A DNA stretch of 64,000 nucleotides from assembly GCA_965223305.1 (NCBI GenBank), contig CBDCWT010000051.1, positions 1 through 64,000 of the forward strand. The letters run 5' to 3'. Source of the stretch: CBDCWT01 sp965223305. GTDB taxonomy: Bacteria > Planctomycetota > Planctomycetia > Pirellulales > Pirellulaceae. A model generated the notes under the pieces. It was not told the DNA's origin. It saw only the letters and a program-made list of their open reading frames with translations, and did not search any database. Of this stretch, positions 44,958 through 54,043 are shown piece after piece. The position numbers and the translations under genes are program-made. Position 1 is the first letter of the stretch. Every line of letters begins with the position of its first letter.

Positions 44958-45887
44958 TCAGCCTCGCACGGGAGGCAAACGCCGCACCGGCTGGCCGTTG
45001 CTGTCGGCGGACCGAACCGCTGGCCTGAGCGAATCGAGCATTTCACGTGCGGCGGCGAACGAAGGATCCAACTCTAAGGCACGATGGAAGAAAAACTCCG
45101 CTTGTTCCCCCGTCCCCTTGGAAGAGAGCATGTACCCAAGGTTGTAGTTCGCCGCCGGCGGTTGGTGGACCGCCGATAGATGATGCAGCGCCTGCTCGAC
45201 GTTCCCCGCCTCAACCAGCACCGAGGCGATGTTGTTTCGGTAGCGGGAATTGTTCGGCTCGAATTCGATGGCTCGTGTCAGAGTTCCCACCGCCTGATCG
45301 AACTTTTTTTGGCGCGCATAGCAGAGCGCCAAGTCGTTCAGAATAGTCGCATTCCCGGCGTCAGCTTCGCTCGCCCGGACATACAAGGTCTCGGCCTGGC
45401 TCCAGTCGTTGTGGCGATCGTATAGCCGCGCCATCGACACTAACACCACCGGATCTTCGGGAGCGATAGCCAACGCTTGCTGATACTGCGCTACTGCTTG
45501 CTCCAGATTGTTTTGCGATTCGTAAAGGCGTGCGGCGTGCAGATGAAGGTCGGAACCGATCTTGGGCGTCTTTGTCGACAAGCTCACGGGATCTCGTGCC
45601 GGAATTGTCTTCGGCTTAATCTCCAGCGCGTCAGCAACAGATCGGGCAGCACCACGAAATGGAGAAGACCACTCCCGCGTGGGCGAGCCAGCCGCGGCCG
45701 CCATGTCCGGCGGAAGGCCGGCAACACCTCCTCCGACCGGAGATGAAGTCCCATTGTCGACCGCTAGAGGAGGCGCCGCTGGTGAATCAAAGGGAGTGGG
45801 AACGGCACAGCCGGTGAACCCGCTGCAGAGCAGCCACAGAGCGGCAGAAGACAGCCTCGTCGAGCTTCTTAGGACCACCTTGTCCAC
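44958..45887 (-). CDS. TPR lipoprotein of the Tad locus (TadD-like)
   Basis: A 309-residue protein with a lipoprotein signal (LCSGFTGC, lipid-modified C27) and at least five tetratricopeptide repeats (about 115-300; LHAARLYESQNNLEQAVAQY, SMARLYDRHNDWSQAETLYV, NDLALCYARQKKFDQAVGTL). In Tad systems a TPR lipoprotein, TadD, helps pilus assembly, probably as a pilotin-like factor for the secretin. It is the last gene of the locus. Start is GTG at 45887; no ATG fits as well. Confidence 0.88.
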   Translation of the reverse strand: MDKVVLRSSTRLSSAALWLLCSGFTGCAVPTPFDSPAAPPLAVDNGTSSPVGGGVAGLPPDMAAAAGSPTREWSSPFRGAARSVADALEIKPKTIPARDPVSLSTKTPKIGSDLHLHAARLYESQNNLEQAVAQYQQALAIAPEDPVVLVSMARLYDRHNDWSQAETLYVRASEADAGNATILNDLALCYARQKKFDQAVGTLTRAIEFEPNNSRYRNNIASVLVEAGNVEQALHHLSAVHQPPAANYNLGYMLSSKGTGEQAEFFFHRALELDPSFAAAREMLDSLRPAVRSADSNGQPVRRLPPVRG

Positions 45888-45981
45888 CCTTCGCCTTTTC
45901 TATGGGGTTGGAGTCCGCAGACCAAAGGGCACTGTCGGTCAGACGTTCAACCGTCCAGCGCCCCCCTGAGTCGGCGATCGC

Positions 45982-46527
45982 TTAACCGCCGCCCAATGAT
46001 GTCGGACCCGCCCGTTCGGGAAGTCTCGGTTCCGGCACCGATGCTTTGAGCTGGCGATCGACTTGGTCAAAGTACTCTCCCGATCCTCCCGCAGGCGCCA
46101 TGTCCGACACCAAGACATTCGCTTGCGAGCCGGTGTCGGTAATCTTCTCCGCATGACGACGTACTGCAGCCAGACGGTCGCCCGTCAAAGCAGCATTGGT
46201 TGGGCGGAGCACGAATACGGTTCGCCGATGTGCGGGGGCCTGGGTCAGGATCCAGCGCAACTTGAACTCACCCGCTTTAGTTAGTGACTGGTCTTCCGCG
46301 TGGAAGAAGTGATCGCTGAGCGTATTCTGTAGTTGCCATCCCCGATTCACCATCGCGAACAAAGGTCTGCGAACCAACTCACGGTCATCGAGATTGAAAG
46401 GCTGCGGCCAGCAGGCCATCCGCTTCCTATCCAGGTCCACTCGATCCCAAAAGTCCTGGGCCCAGCTGGCTCCTGGTACTGCGGAGAAGGAACCCAAGAC
46501 TGCTAGGGTGAGCAAGAAGCGCCGCAT
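45982..46527 (-). CDS. Secreted protein of unknown function in the Tad locus
   Basis: A 181-residue protein with a signal peptide (MRRFLLTLAVLGSFSAVPGASWA, start at 46527 with GGAGG 7 bases upstream). The mature part has FNLDDRELVRRPLFAMVNRG, EDQSLTKAGEFKLRWILTQA and RRTVFVLRPTNAALTGDRLA, a pattern suggesting a small periplasmic domain. It contains no TM segment. It lies between tadC and the TPR lipoprotein and probably works with the pilus. Family not recognised. Confidence 0.78.
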   Translation of the reverse strand: MRRFLLTLAVLGSFSAVPGASWAQDFWDRVDLDRKRMACWPQPFNLDDRELVRRPLFAMVNRGWQLQNTLSDHFFHAEDQSLTKAGEFKLRWILTQAPAHRRTVFVLRPTNAALTGDRLAAVRRHAEKITDTGSQANVLVSDMAPAGGSGEYFDQVDRQLKASVPEPRLPERAGPTSLGGG

Positions 46528-46703
46528 CTCTGACCTCCATTGGGATAACCCGCGCAACGTCACTGTCTGCTTCTTCATCGGCAAACGGATAGCCGTCGCT
46601 TTCGGTGAAAGCACACAGGACTGGCAATTTCCGGGCTTTCGGTCGATTGGAGGCGGTGGCAATCTGGTAGGTGGGAGCGAATAGGCCGGTCAGGCACTAT
46701 GCG

Positions 46704-47672
46704 CTATCCACCGTTCATCGCGGTGAACATCTCGCGGTACATCTTGATGCCGGCGGGGCCGACCAGGACTACGAAAATCCCCGGGAAAATGAAGAGGACG
46801 AGCGGAAAGATCAGCTTGACGGCCGTCTTGGCGGCTTTTTCTTCGGCGATCTGCCGGCGGCGTGTCCGCATCGAATCGCTCTGCACACGCAGGGCTTGCG
46901 CAACGCTGGAACCGAACTTGTCGGCTTGAATCAGAATCGACGCCAGTTGTCGGAGGTCGTCGACGCCACTTCGTTGACCTAGTTCCTGTAAAGCCGCGGC
47001 CCGCGTACGGCCCATTTGCAGCTGCAGATTACACAGTCCAAATTCCTCAGCCACGACCCGGAACGTTTTCTTCATCTCCTCGGAGACTTTTCGCATCGCT
47101 TGATCGAGCCCCAGTCCTGCTTCGACACAGACGACCATCAAGTCGAGCGCGTCGGGCAATCCCAAGAAGATGGCCTGTTTGCGGCGGCTACCGATCAGCA
47201 TCAGGATCACGTCGGGCAGGAAGAACATGCAGCAGGCGAACATACCACCCCGGAGCATCGGTTGAACCCCAGCCCCGTACATCAGAATCCCGCCGCCGCC
47301 AAACGATAGGCCAATCATCAGGGCAAAGAACTTGAGACCCAGAAAAGCGGTTGTGGCACCTTCGCTACGAAAGCCGGCGACCGACAATCGCATTCTCAAC
47401 TTGCTAACTTCGCGTTCGTCCTTTGGCTGCAGCGGCTTGGCCAGCGCGGGGGTTGCCTTCTTGAACATCTGTGTCATGGCCTGCGTGGTGCCGCTGCCAC
47501 CGCCTGCCTCGCGTCGCTTCCGCAACGTCGGATCACGCAGTTCCTCCAACCGCTCTTCCGCGCGCGGCTTGTTCCCGGACACCCACTCTAACGCAATCCA
47601 GGAGATGGCAAACAAGGCACCAAAAGCGGCGACTGGTACCAGAATTGCATAGTTCATCACGGCGATTATCAT
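46704..47672 (-). CDS. tadC: Tad pilus inner-membrane protein TadC
   Basis: A 322-residue type II secretion system F-domain protein: hydrophobic N-terminal segment, cytoplasmic helical region, two central hydrophobic segments (FFALMIGLSFGGGGILMYGA; GGMFACCMFFLPDVILMLIG), the conserved GLPDALDLMVVCVEAGLGLD, and a C-terminal membrane segment (LIFPLVLFIFPGIFVVLVG). With TadB it forms the membrane platform of the Tad system. Start taken at ATG 47672; a TTG two codons earlier is possible. It follows tadB by 19 bp. Confidence 0.95.
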   Translation of the reverse strand: MIIAVMNYAILVPVAAFGALFAISWIALEWVSGNKPRAEERLEELRDPTLRKRREAGGGSGTTQAMTQMFKKATPALAKPLQPKDEREVSKLRMRLSVAGFRSEGATTAFLGLKFFALMIGLSFGGGGILMYGAGVQPMLRGGMFACCMFFLPDVILMLIGSRRKQAIFLGLPDALDLMVVCVEAGLGLDQAMRKVSEEMKKTFRVVAEEFGLCNLQLQMGRTRAAALQELGQRSGVDDLRQLASILIQADKFGSSVAQALRVQSDSMRTRRRQIAEEKAAKTAVKLIFPLVLFIFPGIFVVLVGPAGIKMYREMFTAMNGG

Positions 47673-47691
47673 CGTCAATCGGCCTTTCGGG

Positions 47692-48651
47692 TTAGACCTT
47701 GATGCTAATTATCTTTTTGATCACCATGGCGCCGACCAGCTGCAAGGCGACCGCGCCACCCAGCATCCACTGACCGATGGGGTCGGTGAAAAGGACCATT
47801 GTGTACTCGGGGTTCAGCCTATACATCACGATGAACAGCACGGGCGGCAAGGCCAACAGCACGATGCCGGACAGGCGACCTTCACCGGTAAGCGCTTGAA
47901 TCTGACCCCAGATCTTGAACCGCTCTCGGATAAGTGTTCCGATTTTGTCGAGGATCTCGGCCAGGTCACCTCCGGTGGTCCTCTGCAGGATCACGGCGGT
48001 GGCAAAGAAACGCAAGTCGAGGTTTGGGACGCGGTCGGTCATCCCTTCCAGTGCTTCTTCCAACGAGATACCGAGATTCTGCTCCTCGAAGCACCTCGCG
48101 AACTCGATGCTGATCGGTTCGGACATCTCGTCCCCCACCAGGCTGAATCCTGAAGACAGGCTGTGGCCTGCACGCAACGCGCGGCTGATCAGCTCGAGCG
48201 CGTCGGGCAGCTGGCGAGTGAACGCCGCCATACGGCGTTTACGCTTGATGAAGACGTAGAGGAACGGGCAAATACCGAGGCAGCCGGCGACAATTGGCAG
48301 GAAGACGATGGGCACAGCCGCAAACGAGCAAATCAGGACACTGGCGGCGATGAGCCCCAAGGTGATGGCGACAAACTGCGTAGGCGTCATCGCCACATCT
48401 GCCTGCGCTAGGAACTGGCGAAGGTCGATAAATCGCGAGAAAAACTCTTCGAATTTGCCCTTGGTTTCGTCGAGCGTGCCGGCAACCAAGCTGAGCTTGC
48501 TCTCCCGGGCTGCCGTAGCTCCTCCTGAGGTGAGCATATCGAGTCGGTTCTCGACCTCCGTGACTGGTTTTCCGGCAACCAGCAACGCGACGCACCCAAT
48601 GAACGTCGCCACGCAGACGAAGACAGCTAACAAGATGATGAGTGGAGACAT
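47692..48651 (-). CDS. tadB: Tad pilus inner-membrane protein TadB
   Basis: A 319-residue T2SS F-domain protein paralogous to TadC: N-terminal membrane segment (PLIILLAVFVCVATFIGCVA), paired central segments (LGLIAASVLICSFAAVPIVF), RQLPDALELISRALRAGHSL, SLEEALEGMTDRVPNLDLRF and C-terminal membrane segments. It starts 25 bp after the CpaF ATPase gene; the order CpaF-TadB-TadC is the standard Tad order. AAGGA precedes the ATG. Confidence 0.95.
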   Translation of the reverse strand: MSPLIILLAVFVCVATFIGCVALLVAGKPVTEVENRLDMLTSGGATAARESKLSLVAGTLDETKGKFEEFFSRFIDLRQFLAQADVAMTPTQFVAITLGLIAASVLICSFAAVPIVFLPIVAGCLGICPFLYVFIKRKRRMAAFTRQLPDALELISRALRAGHSLSSGFSLVGDEMSEPISIEFARCFEEQNLGISLEEALEGMTDRVPNLDLRFFATAVILQRTTGGDLAEILDKIGTLIRERFKIWGQIQALTGEGRLSGIVLLALPPVLFIVMYRLNPEYTMVLFTDPIGQWMLGGAVALQLVGAMVIKKIISIKV

Positions 48652-48676
48652 GTCGTTACACAGTCCTTAGGTTGTA

Positions 48677-49996
48677 CTAATCGCGCATCATAGTCCGCTG
48701 ACGAAAGGCGCTGGCGGGCAAACGTACGCCTGCGGACTCGAGCCGTTCCATGAACGTTGGCCGCACTCCCGTGGCGTCAAAACGACCGCGAGCAACCCCG
48801 GTTTCATCAATACCTTCCTGCTCATACTGGTAGATGTTCTGCATCACCACCGTGTCCTGTTCCATGCCCACGACTTCGGTCACGTGGGTTACGCGCCGCG
48901 GCCCTCCCTGCAGACGTGAGGCTTGAATGATCAAGTCGACGGCGCTGGAAATCTGCTGTCGCATCGCTTTAATCGGCAGCTCGACACCCGTCATCATGAT
49001 CAGAGTTTCGAGACGAGCGATGGCGTCGCGGGGCGTGTTGGCGTGAACCGTTGTGAGCGAACCATCGTGGCCGGTGTTCATCGCCTGCAACATGTCTAAC
49101 GTCTCGGGACCGCGGCACTCGCCGATGATGATCCGCTCTGGACGCATCCGCAAGGCGTTTCGCACAAGATCCGTCGCTGAGATCGCGCCCTTGCCTTCAA
49201 TGTTTGGTGGACGGGTCTCCAAACGCACAACGTGGTCTTGTTGCAGCTGCAACTCCGCGGCGTCTTCGATCGTGACGATCCGGTCGCAGTTGGGAATAAA
49301 GCTCGAGAGTGTGTTGAGCAGCGTTGTTTTACCAGACCCGGTGCCCCCAGAAATGATGATGTTCAACCGCGCCTTGATGGCGCCTTCGAGCAACATCACC
49401 ATCTCCGGCGTAAACGCTTTGTAGTTCAACAGGTCTTCAAGCCTAAGAGGATTCGAACCGAATCGGCGAATGGAAACCGCGGGGCCGTCAAGTGCAAGTG
49501 GTGGGATGATCGCGTTAACACGGGAGCCGTCGGGCAGCCGAGCGTCAACCATCGGACACACTTCATCGACCCGACGACCGACCTTCGAGACGATCCGATC
49601 AATAATCTGAAGCAGGTGCTTGTTGTCGCGAAACTGCACCTCGGTCTGATCGAGCTTGCCACGACGCTCGACAAAGACCTGCTTGGGACCGTTGATCAGA
49701 ATGTCGCTGATGGTCTCGTCCTGTAACAGGAGCTCCAGCGGACCGAACCCTAATGTCTCGTCGAGCACCTCCTCGATCAGCCGATCCCGCTCACTCCGGT
49801 TGAGCATCGTGCCTTCGGCATCACAGAGATGCTCGACGACCAGCCGAATTTCTCGGCGTAGTATGTCGCCCTGAAGGTCTCCCACCTTGGTCAAGTCGAG
49901 TTTGTCAACCAACTTGTTGTGGATTCGCTGCTTGAGACTCTCGTACTCAGCTGCTTTGGCACTTTCAGGCGAGCGCACGGTGGTAGGCGTCTTCAT
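48677..49996 (-). CDS. cpaF: Tad pilus assembly ATPase CpaF/TadA
   Basis: A 439-residue secretion ATPase of the PulE/VirB11 superfamily, CpaF branch. Walker A is GGTGSGKT (217-224) in ISGGTGSGKTTLLNTL; the Asp box IVTIEDAAELQL, Walker B-type MRPERIIIGECRGPE and the His box TTVHANTPRDAI follow. It powers Flp pilus polymerisation. It is separated from CpaE, upstream in transcription order, by a 1.2-kb repeat island, so it may have its own promoter there. Confidence 0.97.
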   Translation of the reverse strand: MKTPTTVRSPESAKAAEYESLKQRIHNKLVDKLDLTKVGDLQGDILRREIRLVVEHLCDAEGTMLNRSERDRLIEEVLDETLGFGPLELLLQDETISDILINGPKQVFVERRGKLDQTEVQFRDNKHLLQIIDRIVSKVGRRVDEVCPMVDARLPDGSRVNAIIPPLALDGPAVSIRRFGSNPLRLEDLLNYKAFTPEMVMLLEGAIKARLNIIISGGTGSGKTTLLNTLSSFIPNCDRIVTIEDAAELQLQQDHVVRLETRPPNIEGKGAISATDLVRNALRMRPERIIIGECRGPETLDMLQAMNTGHDGSLTTVHANTPRDAIARLETLIMMTGVELPIKAMRQQISSAVDLIIQASRLQGGPRRVTHVTEVVGMEQDTVVMQNIYQYEQEGIDETGVARGRFDATGVRPTFMERLESAGVRLPASAFRQRTMMRD

Positions 49997-50209
49997 TGAT
50001 AGTCATTTCCATCCAGCTCATTGGGAATCGTCAACCACCGGCGCGCAGCTCTGACGCGCCGTGGACCACTACACGCAAACATAGCTCACAGGTGCAAGCG
50101 AGGGGCTGATTTCGTCAGGCGACCTGCAACGATCAAGCTCGCTGTGCGAACTATCCCAACTTGCCGGCCAGTCCAGAAAAGGCCGGTTGTGGGTGCGGCA
50201 CGACCTGAG
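49997..50209. other. Noncoding stretch upstream of cpaF
   Basis: 213 bases at the start of the repeat island, between cpaF and the MITE. It is the likely location of a promoter for cpaF-tadB-tadC if the island blocks read-through, but no convincing -10/-35 pair can be chosen. Confidence 0.5.
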
Positions 50210-50391
50210 TTAACCCGGATTATTCATGAAGATCGTGGCGAGAGGTTGTAAGTACGTTCGTGGCAAGGAAGGCGAGCAATTCTTCCGCAGGCGTATTGAA
50301 GCAATACGTCGAGGGAGAATTGTGAAGCATGACGAAGCCACGGATGGACTTACGACCTCGCAGCAGATCGCTCATGAATAATTCGGGTTAA
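50210..50391. mobile_element. 182-bp MITE, copy 2 (TTAA-flanked)
   Basis: Same element and same orientation as at 15541-15722, with TTAA at both ends, the same 20-bp terminal inverted repeats and the same 51-codon open frame (50226-50381). I found one difference, C to G at the third position of a Val codon. It lies in the repeat island inside the Tad locus, between cpaE and cpaF. Confidence 0.88.
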
Positions 50392-50479
50392 TGGCACTTG
50401 GCGGGCAGCCCGGCCCGGCGGTCCGTCGAAGGAGGTCGTGCCGCCTTTACGCTTCATGTTGCCCCAAAACTTGCCAGCA

Positions 50480-51200
50480 TCCACCTCACCATCCCGCGCT
50501 CGCGGGAGGGTCGGACGCGTAGCGTCCGGGGAGGGCTGCCCGGGAGTGATCGCCCCGAGCCGTGCCCCCCTCTCCGGCCCTGAGGGCCGACTCTCCCCGA
50601 GGGGGAGAGTGAAGAAACGCGTCATGCGATCCGCCAAACTCTGGTGAGTTCGGCTACGCTCCAAATCAGCCGCTGGGCGTTAGCCCACGGTTCCCCCCGC
50701 GAAGCCGACGCGTAGCGTCCGGGGAGGGTTCCCCCTCACCGGCCCTGCGGGCCGACTCTCCCCGAGGGGGAGAGTGAAGAAACGCGTCATGCAGTCCGCC
50801 AAACTCTGGTGAGTTCGGCTACGCTCCAAATCAGCCGCTGGGCGTTAGCCCACGGTTCCCCCCGCGAAGCCGACGCGTAGCGTCCGGGGAGGGTTCCCCC
50901 TCACCGGCCCTGCGGGCCGACTCTCCCCGTGGGGGAGAGTGAAGAAACGCGTCATGCAGTCCGCCAAACTCTGGCGAGTTCGGCTACGCTCCAAATCAGC
51001 CGTTGGGCGTTAGCCCACGGTTCCCCGGCGAAACCGACGCGTAGCGTCCGGGGAAGGTTCCCCCTCACCGGCCCTGCGGGCCGACTCTCCCCGAGGGGGA
51101 GAGTGAAGAAACGCGTCATGCGATCCGCCAAACTCTGGCGAGTTCGGCTACGCTCCAAATCAGCCGCTGGGGCGTTAGCCCACGGTTCCCCAGCAAATCA
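50480..51200. repeat. Tandem array of about four 165-bp composite units between cpaE and cpaF
   Basis: Four units begin with GTCATGC(G/A)(A/G)TCCGCCAAAC at 50621, 50786, 50951 and 51115 (periods 165, 165, 164). Each has GTTCGGCTACGCTCCAAATC, the GCTGGGCGTTAGCCCACGG module, GACGCGTAGCGTCCGGGGA, then two hairpins (GGCCCTGCGGGCC; ACTCTCCCC-GA/GT-GGGGGAGAGT) and GAAGAAACGC. The stretch 50480-50620 is a related but incomplete unit. No gene is present in the 1210-bp gap 49997-51206. Confidence 0.9.
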
Positions 51201-51206
51201 CGGGGG

Positions 51207-52421
51207 CTAAGTGCTGGTCTTCGGGCGGCCTGGCCAGAAGTTCAGCCAGCGGCCTGGGTTGGCAGCCTCGCCAGCCTCTTCCGACTCGCCATTGCACAGC
51301 ACATTGCAGAGCCCCACCAACGACTGGGCGATGGAGGATTTCGGCGCCTGCTCGAGCAGGGGCACGCCGTTGTTGCGAACCTCAGCCATGACTTTGTAGT
51401 CGTTGGGGATCTGCCAGAAGATCTCGCGGCCGATCGTCTCCTGGGCTTTCTTCATGCTGATTTGCCCGTTGTCGAGACCAACTCGGTTGACGACAATCTT
51501 GATCTTGTCTTTGATCGAATCGATTTCATCCAAAGACATTAGGAGCCGCACGACATTCCTGAGGCAGGGCAGGTCTAGTTGCGTGACAAGCAGAATATGG
51601 TCGGCCGCCTCAAGTGCCACCATATCCACAGGGCTGAAGCTCTTAGAAAGGTCGAAAATCAAGTGCGAAAAGGTCGCCTTGAGCAGACCGACCACACGAT
51701 GCAAATCATCTGAAGTAATCAACGAGGTGTCTTGGAGTTGCACAGGCCGGGGAAGCAAATAGAGGCCAGACGCGTGCTTGGTCAACGACCGTTTCAAGAG
51801 CGTGAAGTCCAGTCGCGAGATGTTCTGCGCGACATCGACTAGTGTGTAGTCGGGAATCGTGTCCAAGAAAACATCCGCATCCCCGAGCGACAGATCCAGG
51901 TCGATCAAAGCCACAGAGTTCTCTGACCTGCTGGCAAGAGCGCAGCCCAGGTTGACTGCCAAACTCGTAGTACCCACACCACCGGTCGATCCAGAGATGG
52001 CGACAGCCGTCGAGTTACGTGTCTTGCTGTCGCCGGTTCCGAAGCGGTGAGCACCGATCCGTTCGATCGCCGAGATTAAGTCTTCGACACGGACCGGCTG
52101 CGTCAAGAACTCTTTCGCGCCTGCCCGCATGACTTGCAGAATCAACTGGCCATCCGTCGAACTGCTCACCACCAGAATGCTACAGTCCGGGCAGCTGGAG
52201 TGGAGGCCGGTGCGGATCAGCTCCAGCGCTTTCTCTGAGTCGTGATCGATCGTGACCACGCCGATGTCCGGGCGCGTCTGGTCAACCACGTCAGCGAAAA
52301 ACTCGTAACGCGAGCACTCGGCGTCGAGCCAAACTCGATCCATGCCCAGCAGCATTCCCTTCAAGTGCTCGCGCGACTCGTCGTTGGGATCGACAATTGC
52401 TAGGCGAAGTACATTGCTCAT
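51207..52421 (-). CDS. cpaE: Tad pilus localisation protein CpaE/TadZ
   Basis: A 404-residue protein. N-terminal receiver-like domain (about 5-120; LRLAIVDPNDESREHLKGML) lacking clear phosphorylation residues, then a ParA/MinD-like ATPase (from about 138) with a deviant Walker A GSTGGVGTTSLA (144-155) in which the usual second Lys is Thr, as in many TadZ proteins, and LIDLDLSLGDADVFLD, LLPRPVQLQD. It places the Tad machine in the cell. It starts 30 bp after the secretin gene. Confidence 0.93.
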   Translation of the reverse strand: MSNVLRLAIVDPNDESREHLKGMLLGMDRVWLDAECSRYEFFADVVDQTRPDIGVVTIDHDSEKALELIRTGLHSSCPDCSILVVSSSTDGQLILQVMRAGAKEFLTQPVRVEDLISAIERIGAHRFGTGDSKTRNSTAVAISGSTGGVGTTSLAVNLGCALASRSENSVALIDLDLSLGDADVFLDTIPDYTLVDVAQNISRLDFTLLKRSLTKHASGLYLLPRPVQLQDTSLITSDDLHRVVGLLKATFSHLIFDLSKSFSPVDMVALEAADHILLVTQLDLPCLRNVVRLLMSLDEIDSIKDKIKIVVNRVGLDNGQISMKKAQETIGREIFWQIPNDYKVMAEVRNNGVPLLEQAPKSSIAQSLVGLCNVLCNGESEEAGEAANPGRWLNFWPGRPKTST

Positions 52422-52451
52422 TGGGGTGTGTCCTTAGCCGCGGCCGTCGTC

Positions 52452-54002
52452 CTATTCAAGTACGTCGTAGCCAATGGGGCCGATCAATCCCGGCTGCTGG
52501 CTCCCATTGTTCAATTGGCCTGAACCGCGTGACGCCGGCTCGACCACTGGCGGCAGAGGCAATTCGCCATTCGCGGGACCCTGCATCTTGTCGTCCGGGA
52601 AGCCGCCCGCTCCTCGACACTGAGGGCAATTGCCGTCCTCGCAACACTTGGGCACTTCCAGATAGCCCCGCCAATAGAAGTCGGTATCGTCCGGCGACGT
52701 AGTCAGCTGTCCTGGACCACAAGGTGGTACCTCATGCGGGTCCAGTGCGGATACGAACTCCGGCGTGACTAGTATCAGCAACTCCACCTCATTGGCTTGC
52801 TCGTAAACACGACGAAAGGCAGCCCCGATCCAGGGCAAGTCCGACAACCAGGGGAGCCCTCTATTCTGCGACTCGATTTGAGTTTGAATGAGGCCGGCCA
52901 ACGCCAAGGTCTGGCCCGCGTTCATCTCGACGGCCGTATCCGCCCATCGTGTGCGAAGTCCCGGGACCGTTGTACTGTTGATAGTCACGCTCCGCGACGG
53001 GTCGATTTCGCTGACCTGCGGTCTCACTTCAAGGCGGATCCGTCCGTTGCCCAAGACGATCGGCACGAAGTCGACCCGTGTCCCAAACTCGCGGTATTCG
53101 ATCGAGATAGTACCGAGACTCTGAGGAATTAAGATCGGGAACTCACCGCCCGAACTGAAACTAGCTGGACGGCCGCTGACCGTCACCATCGTCGGCTCGG
53201 CCAACACCTTAAGCAGGTCGTACTGTCGCAGCGCCTCGAGAAACCCGAAAAAGGCAACGTTGTCGCCCAGTACCGCTCCGACGATGTTCTCGCCTTGTGT
53301 ACTCGTGACGCTTGATCCGCCGCCAATCGAGTAATTTGCTATCAGTCCCGCGACGTCTTGAATCAAGGCGAAGTCGTTGCCGAGTACTGCCCAGTCAAGG
53401 CCTAGCGTTCTCAGTTTGGTCCGCGAGACCTCCATCACTTTGACGTGCAACAATACTTGTTGAACGCCACCGACAGTCACGTTGTTGATCACATTGGGAT
53501 AGTAGTCTTCGGCAATACGCACAATGCTGCTCACCATGTCCGCCCGCGGGACGTACCCCGAGACGATCACGCTGCTGGCCAGCGGCCGGACTTTTAGAGT
53601 GGCGTCGGGGAATTGGTTTTGCAGCAGGTTCTCGAGCTCACGCGCGTCTCCGTAGACCAGCAAGTCGATCGTGTGCTCTCGACCGTGCTCGTCCCAGACG
53701 GTCATCGTTGTGAAGCCGGTATGTAGGGCAGAGATCTGCACCTGGTTCGGCGAGATCGGTTGCGCACGCACGACCCGCTCGTTGTCAACGAGCAGTTTCG
53801 GGATCCCGTGTTTCGTGGTGAGTATGCGGCTGGTATTGACGATCATCTCGAGCCGTTCGTTTGGCTCGCTGACCTCAAACTCCAGCCGTTGACGCCCTAG
53901 TGACTGTGTCTGTGCCGCAATCGGCGTCGCAGTCGTGAAAACGGCGACTAGACTGATAATCCCGCATAGAGCGATCTTAGCCGCCCGGACATTCTTTGAC
54001 AT
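52452..54002 (-). CDS. cpaC: Tad pilus outer-membrane secretin CpaC/RcpA
   Basis: A 516-residue secretin. Signal peptide (start MSKNVRAAKIALCGIISLVA at 54002, AAGGAAG upstream), N-terminal BON/N0-like domains (about 40-180), then the secretin domain (about 190-425) with VLLHVKVMEVSRTKLRTLGL, FLEALRQYDLLKVLAEPTMV, SGGEFPILIPQ, YREFGTRVDFVPIVLGNGRI and LIQTQIESQNRGLPWLSDLP. The C-terminal 90 residues are Pro/Gly-rich with a four-Cys cluster (CCEDGNCPQC). It forms the outer-membrane channel of the Tad pilus, evidence for an outer membrane. Confidence 0.95.
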   Translation of the reverse strand: MSKNVRAAKIALCGIISLVAVFTTATPIAAQTQSLGRQRLEFEVSEPNERLEMIVNTSRILTTKHGIPKLLVDNERVVRAQPISPNQVQISALHTGFTTMTVWDEHGREHTIDLLVYGDARELENLLQNQFPDATLKVRPLASSVIVSGYVPRADMVSSIVRIAEDYYPNVINNVTVGGVQQVLLHVKVMEVSRTKLRTLGLDWAVLGNDFALIQDVAGLIANYSIGGGSSVTSTQGENIVGAVLGDNVAFFGFLEALRQYDLLKVLAEPTMVTVSGRPASFSSGGEFPILIPQSLGTISIEYREFGTRVDFVPIVLGNGRIRLEVRPQVSEIDPSRSVTINSTTVPGLRTRWADTAVEMNAGQTLALAGLIQTQIESQNRGLPWLSDLPWIGAAFRRVYEQANEVELLILVTPEFVSALDPHEVPPCGPGQLTTSPDDTDFYWRGYLEVPKCCEDGNCPQCRGAGGFPDDKMQGPANGELPLPPVVEPASRGSGQLNNGSQQPGLIGPIGYDVLE

Positions 54003-54043
54003 GCTGCGCTTCCTTGCTCGCAAACAGGCAATGTGACGACCGG

